64,000 bases of DNA. It comes from Rhinopomastus cyanomelas (lineage: Eukaryota > Chordata > Aves > Bucerotiformes > Rhinopomastidae). Numbering within the stretch: the first letter of the stretch is position 1; the number at the start of each line of letters is the position of its first letter. The stretch spans positions 62,001 to 126,000 of the forward strand of contig VXBP01010394.1 of the NCBI GenBank assembly GCA_013400115.1. The letters run 5' to 3'. The notes under the pieces were generated by a model, which did not search any database, was not told the origin of the DNA, and was given only the letters and a program-made list of their open reading frames with translations. Both the position numbers and the translations under genes were made by a program. Positions 22,341 to 36,000 of this stretch are shown here, one piece after another.

Positions 22341-25300
22341 TGTGAGATGTTGCTTTACAGGCAGTTTTTTTAATGGAGACTGAATATCGCTGTTAGTCTG
22401 ACTGTTAGTCTTTCGGATTTACTCTGGAGGACCCGTTAACGTGGTTCTTTGGCCTCACTTCTAGGGCCAGTCTGCAAACGTCAGCACATCGTGGGGTACT
22501 TCACGTAATTTATTGCTATGTGGATATTGCTTTCCTTGTTTAAAAACATCCTTTTAATGGCTAATTCACATGTGAGTATTTGTTGCCCTTTCCCCATTGG
22601 CTGTATGCTGAAAGGAGCTCAAATGTGTTTTACTGACTGCTCCTAACTTTTATTTGCTGAGCAGGAGATTGGAACGGGATATTTAGCATTTTTACATTTG
22701 AGGCCATTTCCTTGCACAAGGTAAATGCAGGACCAGATGAAACTGGTAACCTAAACCACAGGCATCTCATCTGTGAAACAGGAAAACATAATAATGATAA
22801 TGCAGATATTTGCATGGTTTTCCATACCAGGCTGGCATCCTCAGATTGAAGAGGCGATCATATTCATTGTCTTGTAAATGTCCTTTCAAATACTCACGGA
22901 AATGCACCGCAAGTAATGAGTTACTCTTGGTGTGCGAGTGGATAGCAGGAGATGGGGATGTGATCCTCACTGCAGAGGTACTAACGAGGGTTAAACTGTA
23001 AGCGCTGCGCTTGAGGCCTTGATTTTGATCAGCAACTGCAGAAACAAAAGGCCATTTTCCATCACTGGTTTTCTGGCATCTAGCTCTACCTCTTGCTGTT
23101 TGGCAGCAGCAGAACTCAGCTTCACCTGCAGAGATTTACTGTGGGTTCAGAATGCCCCCTGAGTTTAAGTGGTTGTGGGTAAAATGATGCAGCAGCAGAT
23201 GCTTCCTTGTTTTAATACTTTACTTGGTTTTGATCTTGAAGTCTGTGATGTGTGCAATGAGAAGATTAAGTTAGGCTTTCTGGAACTTTTCAGTGTGTTT
23301 CACAGGGATAATAGGGTTTCAGACACTTAAAGGTCTCCAAAATGAGTGCTGTTACTTGAAATGCACTATGTTTGCTTTTGAAATACGGTCATAAATGATC
23401 CAGAATTTCATTACGATTCAATTCTCCTTCAGCTGATACAAGCCATGGGGTTGTAGCCTGAGGGAAACGTGTGCTGGTCAGAAGGGTTAGCGTGTTGCTG
23501 AGCCAGAAGGTATTTGATCTAGAGTCCAACACGGTTTCATGTCCCGAGTGCAGTTTGCACTGTAAAACTTGTAAGAGTAGAAACTATTTATGAAACAAAA
23601 TTAAAATAACTCGTGCAAGTCATTAAATGTTATGGTGCTACAAGAATAGATTGGCAAGGGCGGTTTATTATCGCCTTACGTTTATGAGTAAGCCGAGGAT
23701 GTCACACAAGGTGTGCCTTGGAGCTCCTGGTATTTCTGAACTCAGTGTAATGTACTGAAAACAAAGGCTTATAGCACTGCGTGTTATAAAAAGCCCATGA
23801 ACTGATTTTTAATGAATTTCCCTTACATAACATTTGGGAACTTGGCAAGATTAGTCAACAATACAGGAATTGCTGCTGTTGGAGTATGGGGGTTCCTACA
23901 GTGAGAATTCAAATACTATTGAGACACTGGAACGCAGCGTGTTTGGAATGAATTACCTGTCTTTTGCTTTGCTCTGTTAAACTCCCTGATGGGCTGTTAC
24001 TGGAGACAGATCTGTGAAGGAATTTCTTCAGGAAACAGCTGATATAGATTTAATTCATTCCTCTAGATATGTGAAGGAAGGCCAAGTTTTATGTTCTGAG
24101 AGGTTTATGTGCGGGGTAAATGTCAAAGCTTACTGCACTGTGAGCGAGGAAAGAAAAGTCAAACCCTAAGGCATTCAATGGCAAAGCAAATGTGTAGTGA
24201 GCATCTTTCATTGAGAGAGTACTCTTGTATCCTACCACAGAGTCACGTGAATGCAGCTCCCTGTGGTGTTAGTTGTGATAATCATCCTGTGGCCAGTTCT
24301 TCCTCAGCTTATTTTCTGTACCACTGGAAGCTGAAGAGGTTGCTGAGTGCTCTGGAACGTGATCAGTATCTAAAAGCTAAACTGATTTTCCTACAACTAA
24401 TCTATGCGTATAGTAGCTGTAACTTGGAAAGAGAATGGGTTTTTTGCCCTTTTTGTTTTTTTTGAGTCACTTCTACTCATACCATCCTATTCTGCTTTTT
24501 CCCAATAACTGCTTTGTTAACCCCTTCCCTTACATTGCCATGTTGGCAGGGGAGCTGATGGGATCTTGCATGAAGTTTTTGTTACCACTTGAGCTTGTTC
24601 TCCAGAAGTGGCAGCTGTTCTGATGTCTGATCTTGCTGTTACCTGATCTAGGTCCTTGCTGGTCAATAGAAGGTATTTCACTTGCACAACTTCTCTTCCT
24701 TTACCCTAGGGGCCTCATATTTCTCCTGCTGTATTAATTACTTATGCAACTGCCAATGACTACACTGGAAATATCAGCCCCAGGATTGTATGTTGCAGTG
24801 AGATTGGCTGCAGTGAAACCTGTAGATCTACCATTGCCGTTTTACTGGGTTTATTGTGAGGCTATGTCATCCGTGCCTGAGCCATGACTATTGCCCCAAA
24901 AGGGAATGACTTGCCTAAAGGAATTGCTAGTAGTGGAACTCCATCTTTCTTCCTTGGTATTAGTTTTATGACTGGGAAATGCATGTGTGTGGGACTGTTT
25001 CCATTCCTGCTGGTCCTTCCACTAATGGGGACAGAATTAGGCTGACATTGCTCAGGTCGACTGTTGCGTTTTGACTTTCAAGGCAATACTTGTCAAGTAT
25101 TTTGATAAAGTGTAATTTGTATGCATCAGTAATTACAGGTTCCAGAGGGACCAGAGCAATAATGGTGTTTTTTCCTGACACGACAGGAAACAAGTTTCCC
25201 ATAAACCTGGGGACTGCAATATGCCACTTGCCCCAGTTGGTGCTGAACTTCAAAGGAAAAGAGTGTGTCTTTTTACTGGCCTCAGGTTTTCACTATTTTA

Positions 25301-28300
25301 CCTTCAAAACTGGTCTTTCCATTGCTTGAAGAGAATATATTTCTTCCCTGCTTGTTGCTCTCTTTCCCAAATGGCATTACCAGTTTTCAAAAATGACAAC
25401 CACCTCACTGTCCTGCAGCTGCAGCCTGTTCTGGCTCCTATTTAATGAGGTAAAGCAGTTCCATTGCATTAAATAAGCATGAACAAAGTACCACCCTTTG
25501 GTTGTGTGGCCAGTGGACAGCAGTGGCTTATGATAGACCTTGTGTCTGACATTGAACTTGGCAAATCTGTGGCAAATTTTAAACTTTAACTGACAGGTTT
25601 GTGAATAAATACAGTTCTACTGAAAGAGTAAATTATGTATTTTTAAGTGGTGAGACTTAGTAATTGAGAGACTGAAACCCAGACTGGTAATAGACTTTAT
25701 TGTCTTAAAAGGACAGAGACTATTAAGTAAGAAGGGGAAAAGGATTTCTCACTGCCATTAAGACACAGGATGTATGGAACAGTGAGGATTTTTGGCTGTA
25801 AGCATGACCCTGTAACCTTGTCCCTAAGATGATAAGGAAGTTTAGGTTTTCTGGGTGCTAATACCGGTGTTTTGAATGCTAGTTTGGAAGGAGGAATGCC
25901 CAGGAAGCTCTTCTTTAGGCTCTCAGCCTGACATCTCCCATATATAAAGTGATCTGGAAGAATAACAAGGTTGGAAACTGTGGGGAAGCAGTTTCTATCT
26001 ATGACAATTTCAGCTATTCATACTGAAACAAGCTCTTTAATCGCCAGTGAGGATTCAAATGCTGAATTTGGGATGCTAGAGACATTGGTGACTACACTGA
26101 ACATGTCCATTAAGTAGCCCATGCCAGTACTTCTGTCTAACTTTAAACTGCTCTTGGATCCTGCACCAGTTAGACAGTTGACTGACGGTTTTTCTTTGAA
26201 GCAGACCTGACTTAATATTTTCGGGTTGTTGGTACTCACTGGACAAACAGAAGTAGTAAGGCCTGTCTTGAGTCAGCAGTCACCGGGTTGTTTGAGGGAT
26301 TTTCCCACTAATTTTGAAGGATTTCATAACAAATATTAAATTGGCAAACTAATTTGTTTTTCTTCTGTAGAAAGAGATTTTTCTGGTTTTCTTGCTTAAG
26401 AAAGAATGGGGCATATTAGCCTCTTCTCACTTCGAAGCTGGCCATGCTTGGAGTGGGAAGCTGAACCATATAACCCCCAGAGGTCCCCTACCACCTGAAA
26501 TATTATGCTGTTAACATATATTATTTACAGGATTTAATGCTAGAGGTTGGAAGCTTGTAGCTGGTTCAAGGTTTGGCAGTTACTGTGGATGGGATACTAG
26601 ATTATGAGGTTTTTATCTTGGTTTTTTCCTTCCTTCTATTCTGAATTGAAGCTGAAATGTAGTACACAGGATTTCTGTGGGTGCTGGAAGATAATGTGCT
26701 AAGAGGTGCAAGATTGTGCTCATAACCAGGATCCTGTGGGAGTGAGATGAGGGTTCTCAACTCCCACAAAATTTGAAAGTCAACAGGATCCAGTATTGAT
26801 GAACTGCTGCTACAGAAAGTTATTTTTACTATCTTCTACCCTAAATTGTGCTGTTCAAAGCTACTTGCAATGTTGGCTTTGGTATCCTCTTCAGAGGTAG
26901 GATGTGCCTTCGTGTTCAGTATTTTTAAATCTGGTCCTTTAACATTTTCCTGCGGGAGAATTTATTTGCTGTATCCCTTTCCTGAGTCGGACCCCCCTGT
27001 ACTGTGCTTAAAACCACCTTATAAACCACCTGATAAAACCAGAAGGGTTTGTAGGCAGCAGGCTGTGTTAGGATTATTATGTAACATAGGTGCTTCCCAG
27101 TGTTTTCCCTAAACAATAACGTAGAGATACAATGTAGTTGAGTTTAGAGGGCTCATATCGGGTGCTCAGAGCTTTCCTTCCTGAGACCACCCTATTCAAA
27201 GTGGGCTTGGCGTGGAGGCTTCAAATGTTCCCACGGGGACTGGCATTTCCAGGTTTTTTTCTGGAGGACCCATGTTTTCCTGCCTCATACAGGAGGAAAA
27301 GTAATGAGATCCCCAGAAGGCTATTTCTTGGGGTTGCTGGTCTTGCGATAACAATGGCAGCTTCGAGTTGGTCATTAGCCCATTGCAGTCTGTGGCCACA
27401 GTCTGGATGCTCATGGCTGTATCAATAGTGTAAGTACATGGTTTTTTCCAGAGCACATGTTACAGAACCCACCAAGAGTTTTCATCCTTGCTCTGTGGCA
27501 TTTTTGTTTATGGACCTAATGGTAAAACATGAAAGAAGGGCTAATTGATCTCAACCTCACAATATCTAAAAACACAGCTTTTGAGTTTAAATTATATTAA
27601 CTTAGTTTCAGGTTGCAAGCACAGAAACACAATTGTTCTCTTTCTGATCTTAATCTGATGATCTTGATTGAATTTTCAAATTTATTTCCAAACAGCCTCC
27701 AAGGTAATGTTACTACAATATCAGCACACTCGTTAAATTACATAAAAATCCCAACTATTTTAAAAGGCTGCTTAAAAGGAGATGTTATCTTGAGGTCCAC
27801 TGGGTTGTGCTGAATTTCAGACACGTTTTAGACTGCTCCGAAATTATGCCTGTGTCACAAGTGGGATCAGTAATGAAGGGAAAGATGAACAGATTCACAT
27901 GGGCCCAAACAATATGTAAAATGCGATGATGAAGTGCAGAGCTGGGATAACCCTGAGAGGGAAATATTGTTGAGTCTGTAATATGTGTCATACATCCTTA
28001 TTTAAAAATAGAAAGTGTTTTCCTTGGCTTTTGGGAGATAAACATGTTATTTCCAGCAGGCATGTTTAGAAACCTGTGGAAATACACCACTGTTTCCTGC
28101 ACGCTTTACAAGTTCATCTGATTCTGCAACAAATGATTTCTTGGTGGTGCCTCTGCAGAGGCTCAAACTGTAGTTAGTCAATTTAATTCAGTTTCTGAAT
28201 AATACTTGCATATGCAAGTCAAAAGATTATTGTTTGCAAGTAATGTTTTCCCCCACCCTCAAAATTCCTAGGGAGTTTGTGTGGGAGCTGTGTGTGTACA

Positions 28301-29235
28301 GAATCATCAGAAGTCCTCTAAAATCCTCACATTTGTGTCATGGGAACCAACTAATTTGTTTAGAGTGCTCTGCTCATCAGCCAGAGAAATGACTTGCGCT
28401 GCCGAGACTGGTACGTCAGACGCAGGTAGCACATAAAGCAACTGTTAACATATGAATGAGAGAAGAACTGGACCTCCAGGAAGGTTTATTTTTGCAGAAC
28501 AAAATGAAATGATTTTATCTCTCTTTTTTTTTTTTAAATAAAACACAGAGCCAGTTTGTGAGTGATGTGTAATCTTTTAGTATTATTTAGTGGCTCCTCA
28601 TTTGACACGTACATAGGCACCACATCATAGCACTCATGGCTCTGTGGCTCTGTTCCCCATGAAGAGAAGTGGATAATTGTGAGGACGGCTGCATTACTCT
28701 GCCTTTCTTCAGAGCATATATGTGAATTTCCTTGTTTGGACTTTTAATTGTTTATTTTTTTTAAAACAAAACCCCCAAGCAAATAGAAAGGCTTGAAATC
28801 TTTGCTTCCTCCTTGCTTTTTCCTGTAAGACAACTCAACGTCCCTATTACAGACCTGGGTCAGGTCTTAGACAAACTGCCATCTCAAGCTATGGAAAACA
28901 GAGTGCGCTGGTATTTCAGAAACCCTAGTTAGTGTTCATTTCACCTTAAGTAATTCAAGATAGCATAATTATCCTCAATTATTTCATTCTTAAATTATTC
29001 TTGACTTGGTTATGTCAGAGGGGTCGCAAGTAATTTGATGAGTCCTTATTTTACCAAGTAACATTTCATGATTCCATGCATCCCAGTTTTGTAGCATGTG
29101 GCTGTGATACTTATTGAAAATAGTATATTTAAGTATTGCTTGACACTTCACAGGGCCAGACGCGTCATCATTTGTAACAGCAAATGGAGAGCTGGCATTT
29201 GATCTGAAATGCCCTCATGCTTTTTGAATTTCCCC
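22341..29235 (+). other. SLIT3 intron, nearly 7 kb without recognised repeats
   Basis: No gene, exon or transposon is recognised. The 118-codon + strand ORF at 24109-24465 and others are featureless and treated as chance. A T-run with an A-rich continuation lies near 28518-28535 just outside any CR1. Confidence 0.55.
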
Positions 29236-29460
29236 AAATCACAGAACTGTGGAGTCTGGTAAAGACCTCTGAGCCCATCAAGCCCAGCCCATGACCTAAC
29301 ATCACCACAATCAGCTGGACCAGGGCACTAAGGGGTGCAGCCAGTCTGTCCTTAAACAACTGGAGGGATGGGGATTCAACCACTCCCCTAGGCTGTCCAT
29401 TCAAGTGTCTGATAACCCTTTCAGTGAGGAAGGGCTTCCTAACATCTAGCCTAAATGTGC
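29236..29460 (-). mobile_element. CR1 LINE 3' fragment, antisense
   Basis: The + strand begins 'aatcacagaactgtggagtc' and continues 'ctgagcccatcaagcccagc', then 'gtctgtccttaaacaactgg', then 'gggcttcctaacatctagcc'. The - strand translation contains GVVESPSLQLFKDRL, the C-terminal end of CR1 ORF2. The wording matches the copies at 21368 and 55168, suggesting a shared subfamily. Confidence 0.93.
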
Positions 29461-32400
29461 TTCAGTATCTAAGTAGAAGGATGGATAATGCATTTTCCTG
29501 ACTGTCAACTATCACTACTTAATACAAAACATGTTCACAGACTTCTTAAGGGAATTGGGATGGGATTTTTTTGTAGGCATGGAAAAAAATGGTAGGTTTA
29601 TTTCACTTCTGCCTGAAGGTGAAAATAATAGAGGACATAAGCAGGATCAATATCCTCAAACCATTGGCCAGAATCAGGTTTTGATAGCCTCGAGGGTGTA
29701 ATCACAGGAGGGTCTTGCAGCAGTGGCTTTATTCTATGGCAGTTCTGTTTTCAGACTAAGTAATAGCCAGTAGGAGCCAGGTCATGGGGCTGCTGGAGTC
29801 CTGCGTGCTGCTGGTGTAGGATGGCACCTGCTGATTTACTGCAGCTCCATGTTTGTGGGTCATGCCATTAGCTAATATGAAAGTTGTTTCAGGCATTACT
29901 GAGTACCTGAAATAAATACAGCAACAAGTGAACACTATGAAACTTTGAGTAATTGTGTATTCCTTATAAACCTGTACTAAGAAATTGTTTCAAAAACCCC
30001 AACCAAACCCCAACTGTTTAAAAAAATCCAACCACCCCAGACAGTTTAAAAAATTAGTATTATGGTGTTGGTTTTATACCGTGTGCTCGGTCTGATACCT
30101 GTGTGCTAGGTAAGCCTAGTTCCAAAGAGACAGGAGAGCAGCTGGGGCTTCAGTGTCGCCATCGTGCAGTGACGCATTTCTACGTGTATGCTCAGTCACA
30201 AGTCACTGTGCTGAACTTGATTTAGGTGTCTGAGCATTCCATCTACTGCAAGTCAACATGTTCTGCTCAGCATGTGCAACTCTATTAGGAAATTGCTTGG
30301 GAAAACAAAAATCTTGCAAGAAAAGATCTGTCTCTTCAGAAACTACTAGTTGAATACTTGGACTGATTTTTGCTGTCCTGTTAGCTAACACTAATTATCA
30401 GCTAATAAGGCAAAGATTTATCACATAAGGACAAAGAATTTTGGAATGTGGTAAGACTCCGTGTCCTGATTGGAATTTTCAATTGTTGAAGAAAATGTGT
30501 TCTTTGAACAGCTTGTGTTCCCAAGATTTGGGTGACTTATTTAGCTGGGTAACTTAGCAAGGGTTAGTTTGTGGTTAGATAATACTGGTGTTGAGAGTTG
30601 GCAATTAGTTTCTTTAGTTAACCAAACATCTCAGCATGGTGGTTGTCTCACAGATGTGTGTTTTAGTGACCCTCTCAGGAGTTGTGTTTTTCCAGTGCTG
30701 ACACTGCATGCTGTGTTGATGCTGAGTTGCCCCGGAAACCATTTCTTGGTATGGTCTTTCAGACTGGTTTTCAAGAAAATGTGATGCTTAACAAAAACAG
30801 TGTGTGGTGCAACAGACAAAGCGCAGTGAAAAGAAGCACAGCGTTGTAGGTTTCGTTGAAGTGTTACAACACTGCTACCATTTGCCTTGGGACTCTTACA
30901 TAAATAGCCAACTATTGGGAGGTTTTAAATGAAAGCTTAAAAGCTTAAAAATTCTGGGTTTTAATGGGAGCATCAGGAAAATCAGACACTGTTTAAAGTG
31001 TCTTAAATTGCAGAAGAATAAGTAAATTTTAAAAAGACTGAGTTCATTCCTGTTCCCGAATTGCTGATGTTTTTTCATTAGCTGTAAATCTTAATTTGAT
31101 ACAGTGCCTAGCTAGTTTCTCCGTGTATGGATGGGAAGCAAAGGGTTTAGCTGTGTCTTGCCTTGAAAAGTCAGGAAGTGGTTACACACGATGAACTTAC
31201 ACCAGTGAAACCTGAATGAGTGACGTAAGCAATTCAGCTTTGTGTTGTAACTTTCATCAATGCTGCTAATAGTGTCTGGTTTTTATGGTGTCATAGAAAG
31301 CCACAGGCAGATCAGAAATTGCATCTTTCTCGTGGTTCCTGATACTCACAGAAAAGAATACAGTAGATCAGAGCCATTTTTATGCTCCACTGAAGAGAGT
31401 GTGTTATAGGCTAGGTGAGCCTGGGAAGGCAGCCAGGGTGTTGAATGGAAACAGGCCTTGAGGTAGACATTTAGAATCTTAACTATGTGCACAGAGTGTA
31501 TTTTTTATATTTAAGTTTCAAAAGAAAATGTTTGGTTTCCTATCCAAGTGCCTGTCAGAGGAGAGCACCTGCTGCTTCTGCTGCACTTCTGCAGGTTGAG
31601 AAGCAGCTCTGCAGAAGAAGCTGCTTCCTGGAGGGAAATTTAACTGCTGGTGATGGGTCACTGCTGAGAGTGGAATGTTTGCAGCCCTGACACTGGCCAT
31701 GGCAGACCATGTTGTAGCAGCAGAGAGCCCAGGGATGAGTGTTGTGATTGACAGCCTAAAGATGCAGCAAATAGTTTCAGTATGGAGAGGCTGGTGAAGT
31801 TGAGCGGGTAAGGTTTGGAGAATTCCAGCTATGTCATGGGAAATGGCCACAGCCAGACTTGTGATTAGCAGTAGAGTGCAAATCCTCTGGGTCATTGCCA
31901 GGGTTCAGGAGGGCAGAACAGTGCTGGGCTATCAAATTGTTGCCATACTTTGTTTAAAAGAGAAGTGGAGTTGGGAGGGGAGAAAAAAGAAAAACTGAAA
32001 AAAAAGAAGACCAAAACGTAGATTGCTGTTTGGGTGTCGAGCGCGCCGTCATTTCAGTGCTGCTGATATTTACAGCCTAAGTGGTGCATGGGGAAGGAAG
32101 GAGGACTGGAACAAGTCTGTTTAAATACTGAAGTTATTGAGGAAATCTAAAACGTTAATAGCTATTTAGCTGCTTTTCCTTTGGGTTAGAAGAATTCTAT
32201 CATGAATCAGCACCGAGTTTTGTCTTTAAATACCTGCAGCAAGAGTGGTTTTTATATATGAGCAATCTCAGAATGGTGATAAACTCTTTTTTGTGCATGC
32301 TAAATGGAAAGAAATCATATGGCATATTGAGCGAAGTATTTTGACTTTACAAATATCAAAAGCACACGACTAAAAGCAAAATAGGGGAAATGAAGTGACT

Positions 32401-32764
32401 CTAAATACATGAAAATGCATTGAATTTTTCTGTTGTGAAGCAGCTGCTGTAAATACCTACTGCGTTGGTCAGACCTGCTGTGAGTGTGATTTGTGAGGGC
32501 ACTCAAGTAGAGGTTTTCTGGTTCTGCAGTTTTCCAAGTCAAACCTCTTTATTCATTCACCTCAGTTAAGTAAACAGAGGTGTGTCATTTTGCACTTCTG
32601 TGGTTGCTTCCCAAACCACAGTGCCCTAGGTCTTGGAACAGCTCCCTTGCAAAGGTAGGAGTAGAGTGAGCTTGTGCCACTGGTCCCTCACACAGGTGGT
32701 GGCTGACCACAGTTCTTGCCACAGTGAAACCCATTCACTTCTGCCTTCTGCCTCACCCCCTCCC
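29461..32764 (+). other. SLIT3 intron, unique sequence
   Basis: No gene or exon is recognised. It contains an A/C-rich patch (about 29992-30035) and, next to it, a short direct repeat: ATACCGTGTGCTCGGT at 30076-30091 and ATACCTGTGTGCTAGGT at 30095-30111. A CTG/CAG-rich segment near 31565-31625 contains a 9-base inverted repeat (31586-31594 with 31609-31617). Confidence 0.55.
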
Positions 32765-32915
32765 CAGGGAGTTTGTGGAGTTGCCTCTGGAGACTTTCAA
32801 GGCCTGTCTGGATGCATTCCTATATGACCTGTTGTACACTCTGTGGTCCTGCTTGAGCAGAGGGGTTGAACTCAATGACCTCCAAAGGTCCCTTCCAACC
32901 CCTAATGATCTGTGT
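32765..32915 (+). mobile_element. CR1 LINE 3' end, sense (first of two adjoining)
   Basis: It reads 'gggagtttgtggagttgcct', then 'ggagactttcaaggcctgtc', then 'ttgaactcaatgacctccaa', then 'aggtcccttccaacccctaa', and ends TGATCTGTG. This is the terminal roughly 150 bp of a CR1. The conceptual peptide contains VELPLETFKACLDAFLYDLL. Confidence 0.92.
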
Positions 32916-32928
32916 CTGTTTCTCTGCA

Positions 32929-33009
32929 CCCCTGCCCATGGCAGGGAGGTTGGAGTAGCTGATCTCTAAGGTCCTTTCCCACCTTAGCTATTCTATGATT
33001 CTGTGATCC
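32929..33009 (+). mobile_element. CR1 LINE 3' end, sense (second of two adjoining)
   Basis: This is a second, separate CR1 tail: 'cccctgcccatggcagggag', then 'gctgatctctaaggtccttt', ending 'ctattctatgattctgtgat'. Its wording differs from the tail immediately before it, so it is not a simple duplication. It looks like another CR1 subfamily inserted at, or overlapped by, the earlier tail. Confidence 0.9.
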
Positions 33010-36000
33010 TGAATTACTCCAGGAATGGCCTGTAGGTTGGATCGATTGTACCGGCTTGTAACCCATAGCATAGGAATTTAGACGTGCATGTGTCAGAGTG
33101 TGTTCTGGTCAGCATCTCAAAGGGACGTCGAAGCTCATGGGATTTCTCCCTATCCAAGCTTTATTCTAAATGACCCTGTTCCTGCTGCCCTGGCTGTTAG
33201 TCCGTCTGGTGATTCTCTGGAATTGCTAAGCCCCATCAGGCTGCCCATAGCTGGTTGTGGAACTCACTCCTCTGCATAGTGACCAGAGGGAGGAATTGAC
33301 TTGGCTGGTGGAGAAACTCCAGTCCATTAACCAAGGTCAGCTTTGTTTCCCCATTGCATATGCTGGTACTGCCAAGGCAGGGGAGGTGAAATCGTGAAGG
33401 CTGACTGTGGCAGAACTGCAACCGAAAGAAATGCTGATCCACCTGTTTCCAGAGATCTTGTGCCAGACCTCACACAGTACTGTGGTTTGTTTCCCGATGA
33501 CTGTACCGTGTTTCTTGTTCCCTCCTCTGACATTTCCAGTTGATCTCTCTGACTTTTCATTTCCTTACATCTTCCAACTTTCAGTACAGTTCCACATCCT
33601 TTTCTGCTGTGAAAGGTGCAGAAAACCTAAAAGCGAGTCCCTGCGATTTACATGTCAGTAATTATACTCTGTTGTATTAATCTGATTAAATTAATTTATT
33701 CATCTTGTTTCATTAGTTATTGCAGGAATAATCCTGTAAAAGAGCAGCAGAGCTTTGCAGACTTCTGTGTGAAACACTGTCAGGACCTTGTAGCTATTTG
33801 CAACACACAGCTGTCCTGCCCCTGCTCTCTGTACAGAACAGTGGGGAGAAGCGGTGTTGTCTATGGCTCATGCAGCTTAATATCTGCTGTGGAAGCTCGG
33901 ATTTCTGGTTGCCACAGCCCAGTTTTATCTGAGGGTCTATTTAATGGCCAGTTGAGAGCCTACATGAAGCATTTGACTGGAGGGCACTCTTAAAGGCTTC
34001 ACAGGGATAATACAGGTGCATTTGCAGCACTTAAAAATGCCAACCAGAGTGTGTAAGTAATCAAGTCTTCACAATGCATCTGGGCAGTATTTTTGTCTGG
34101 TTAGGCTGAAGCAATATCAGCAGCCTGGTGGCCTTGAATTAGTGCTTGAGATCCCTGTGTTGTCCCCTGAAAAATATGAATTTCCTAAGTGAGAGTCTTT
34201 CCACTAAGAATTAGTGGAAGTAGCAGCCAGGAGCTTCAGTGAAATGAAGTTGTTTGCCTGTGGTGACATCCGTGTCTCTGATTCAGTGGGAGACTGGATG
34301 TTGGCCATGTCTATTTCCTGAAGGAGGAGTAGAATTGTTAAAGATAAAATGCAGATGTGTCAGCACTGCCCTCCATGCTGCACTCTGTGCAGAGTGATAG
34401 CAGGATCCAAAGAGATGCCGGAAGAGATCTCAACATCTCAATAGGGGAATGCAGAACGTTCTAGCACATAGTACTGGAGTTGAGATGAAGCAGAGCATGC
34501 TGTGCTCTGGTGCTAAACATGTTCCAGTGCAACCAGTGGTGCTTCTGGGGATGACTTTGGGGGATGCTGGGAAGAACAAATAGGAAAGTGGGACAACTTT
34601 GAAAGGATGGAGAGGTACTGGCCACCTGGCCCTATCTATTGATAGCTCCAAGTTTTCTGCATTTTTAAAAGAAGCCGCAAGCATAGAAATGCCCAGATGT
34701 GTGAGAGACTGTAGCAGGAATGAGTGAATAGCACAGTGGTTGGCACACACGATGGCTCGGGGTGTATGGTTTTAATCACATTGTTTTTGTGTAGTACTGC
34801 GTGTGAAATATTTTGATCTTGCATAGGAAGAAGAATAGGTCTATAAGAACAGCGTGAACCGTGTGAGAGCTTTGGAGTGTGTTTCTGTGCCTGGAAAAAC
34901 TGGCATGTTGTTCCCTGTCATCAAGTCAGATGCGAAAAGGAAATGTACAACTGCTGAAAGTTGTGCAGAGAATATGCTAAGAAATTTTCTGCCTTTGAAG
35001 ATCTCCATATGTACAGTACACATGCGTATTTTGAAGATGACTTGGTTCTTGGGATCCCTGAAGGTACTAGGGACGAATGAGAGGATCTGTGTAGCAGGCT
35101 TGTCTTTGGCACCGGTTTAATATCACAAAACAAATTCTAAAGCAAATGCGTAAACATGGTGACTTATTGTCTCTGTCAAAGTTTATCACAGTTATATGTG
35201 TCCAGCACTGATCTGCGTGATATGTCTTCTGGCAATTCATGTACTGGAAGTGTATGAGCTAATGTTCTAGAAACTTAACTGTAAAGAATCATCTTAACTC
35301 CTGATGGGCAAGGCTGGTGTTGCCAGAGGTCAGATCACCTTGTTCCAAGCAAATCAGGCATGTTTGTCCTACTGCCTGCCTTAGGAAAGTGAGGCTAAAT
35401 TTCCAGACTAATGTGTCTTCAAAGTAATGAGATAACTGGAGCTCAGTTGCTGCAGGGAGGGGTGTGCTTCAGGAACCATTTGATGTGAAAATATGAGCTT
35501 GAAACTAATGAAAAGTTTCAGGAGGAGGGGATTGGGAAGGAGTGACTGTAGCTCACAGAGGGAGATGGACTATAAATTGTGCCTTTAATGAAACTGCATG
35601 CTGGGCACAGAACTAGAGCCATGGAGAACAGATAGCATACTGCTTAAAACTAAGAAAAATCTGCTTCTGTTTAAATAGAGCTCTGCTTCACTGTAGCTAC
35701 CTTGCTGTAATTGCGTTTGCACCACGTGGTACTTCCCAGTCAGTCTGCCCAGCAGGACTAGTGTCAGTGCCCATCAGACTCCTCACGGGAACCCTGCTGG
35801 TGTGTGCCGTATTCATTCCACACACTCGCAGTTTCTCATTACTTCTGGAAACCTGTACAGATAGGGGCTGCAGTTCACAACCTACTTCCATATCAAACTG
35901 GATAAGGGTAATGGCTTTTCAGTAGCAGCTGCTGCAGGTCATGAGGGCTCTGTTGCCTGTGGGGCTCAGTGGAAGTGCTCCTCAGTCGCAGCACATGGTG

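Noticed and set aside
24109..24465. A 118-codon + strand ORF
   Set aside because: No domain and no supporting context; chance ORF.
31586..31617. CTTCTGCAG/CTGCAGAAG inverted repeat as a possible structured element
   Set aside because: It lies in a CTG/CAG-rich patch where such complementarity arises easily, and the outer stem does not extend convincingly.
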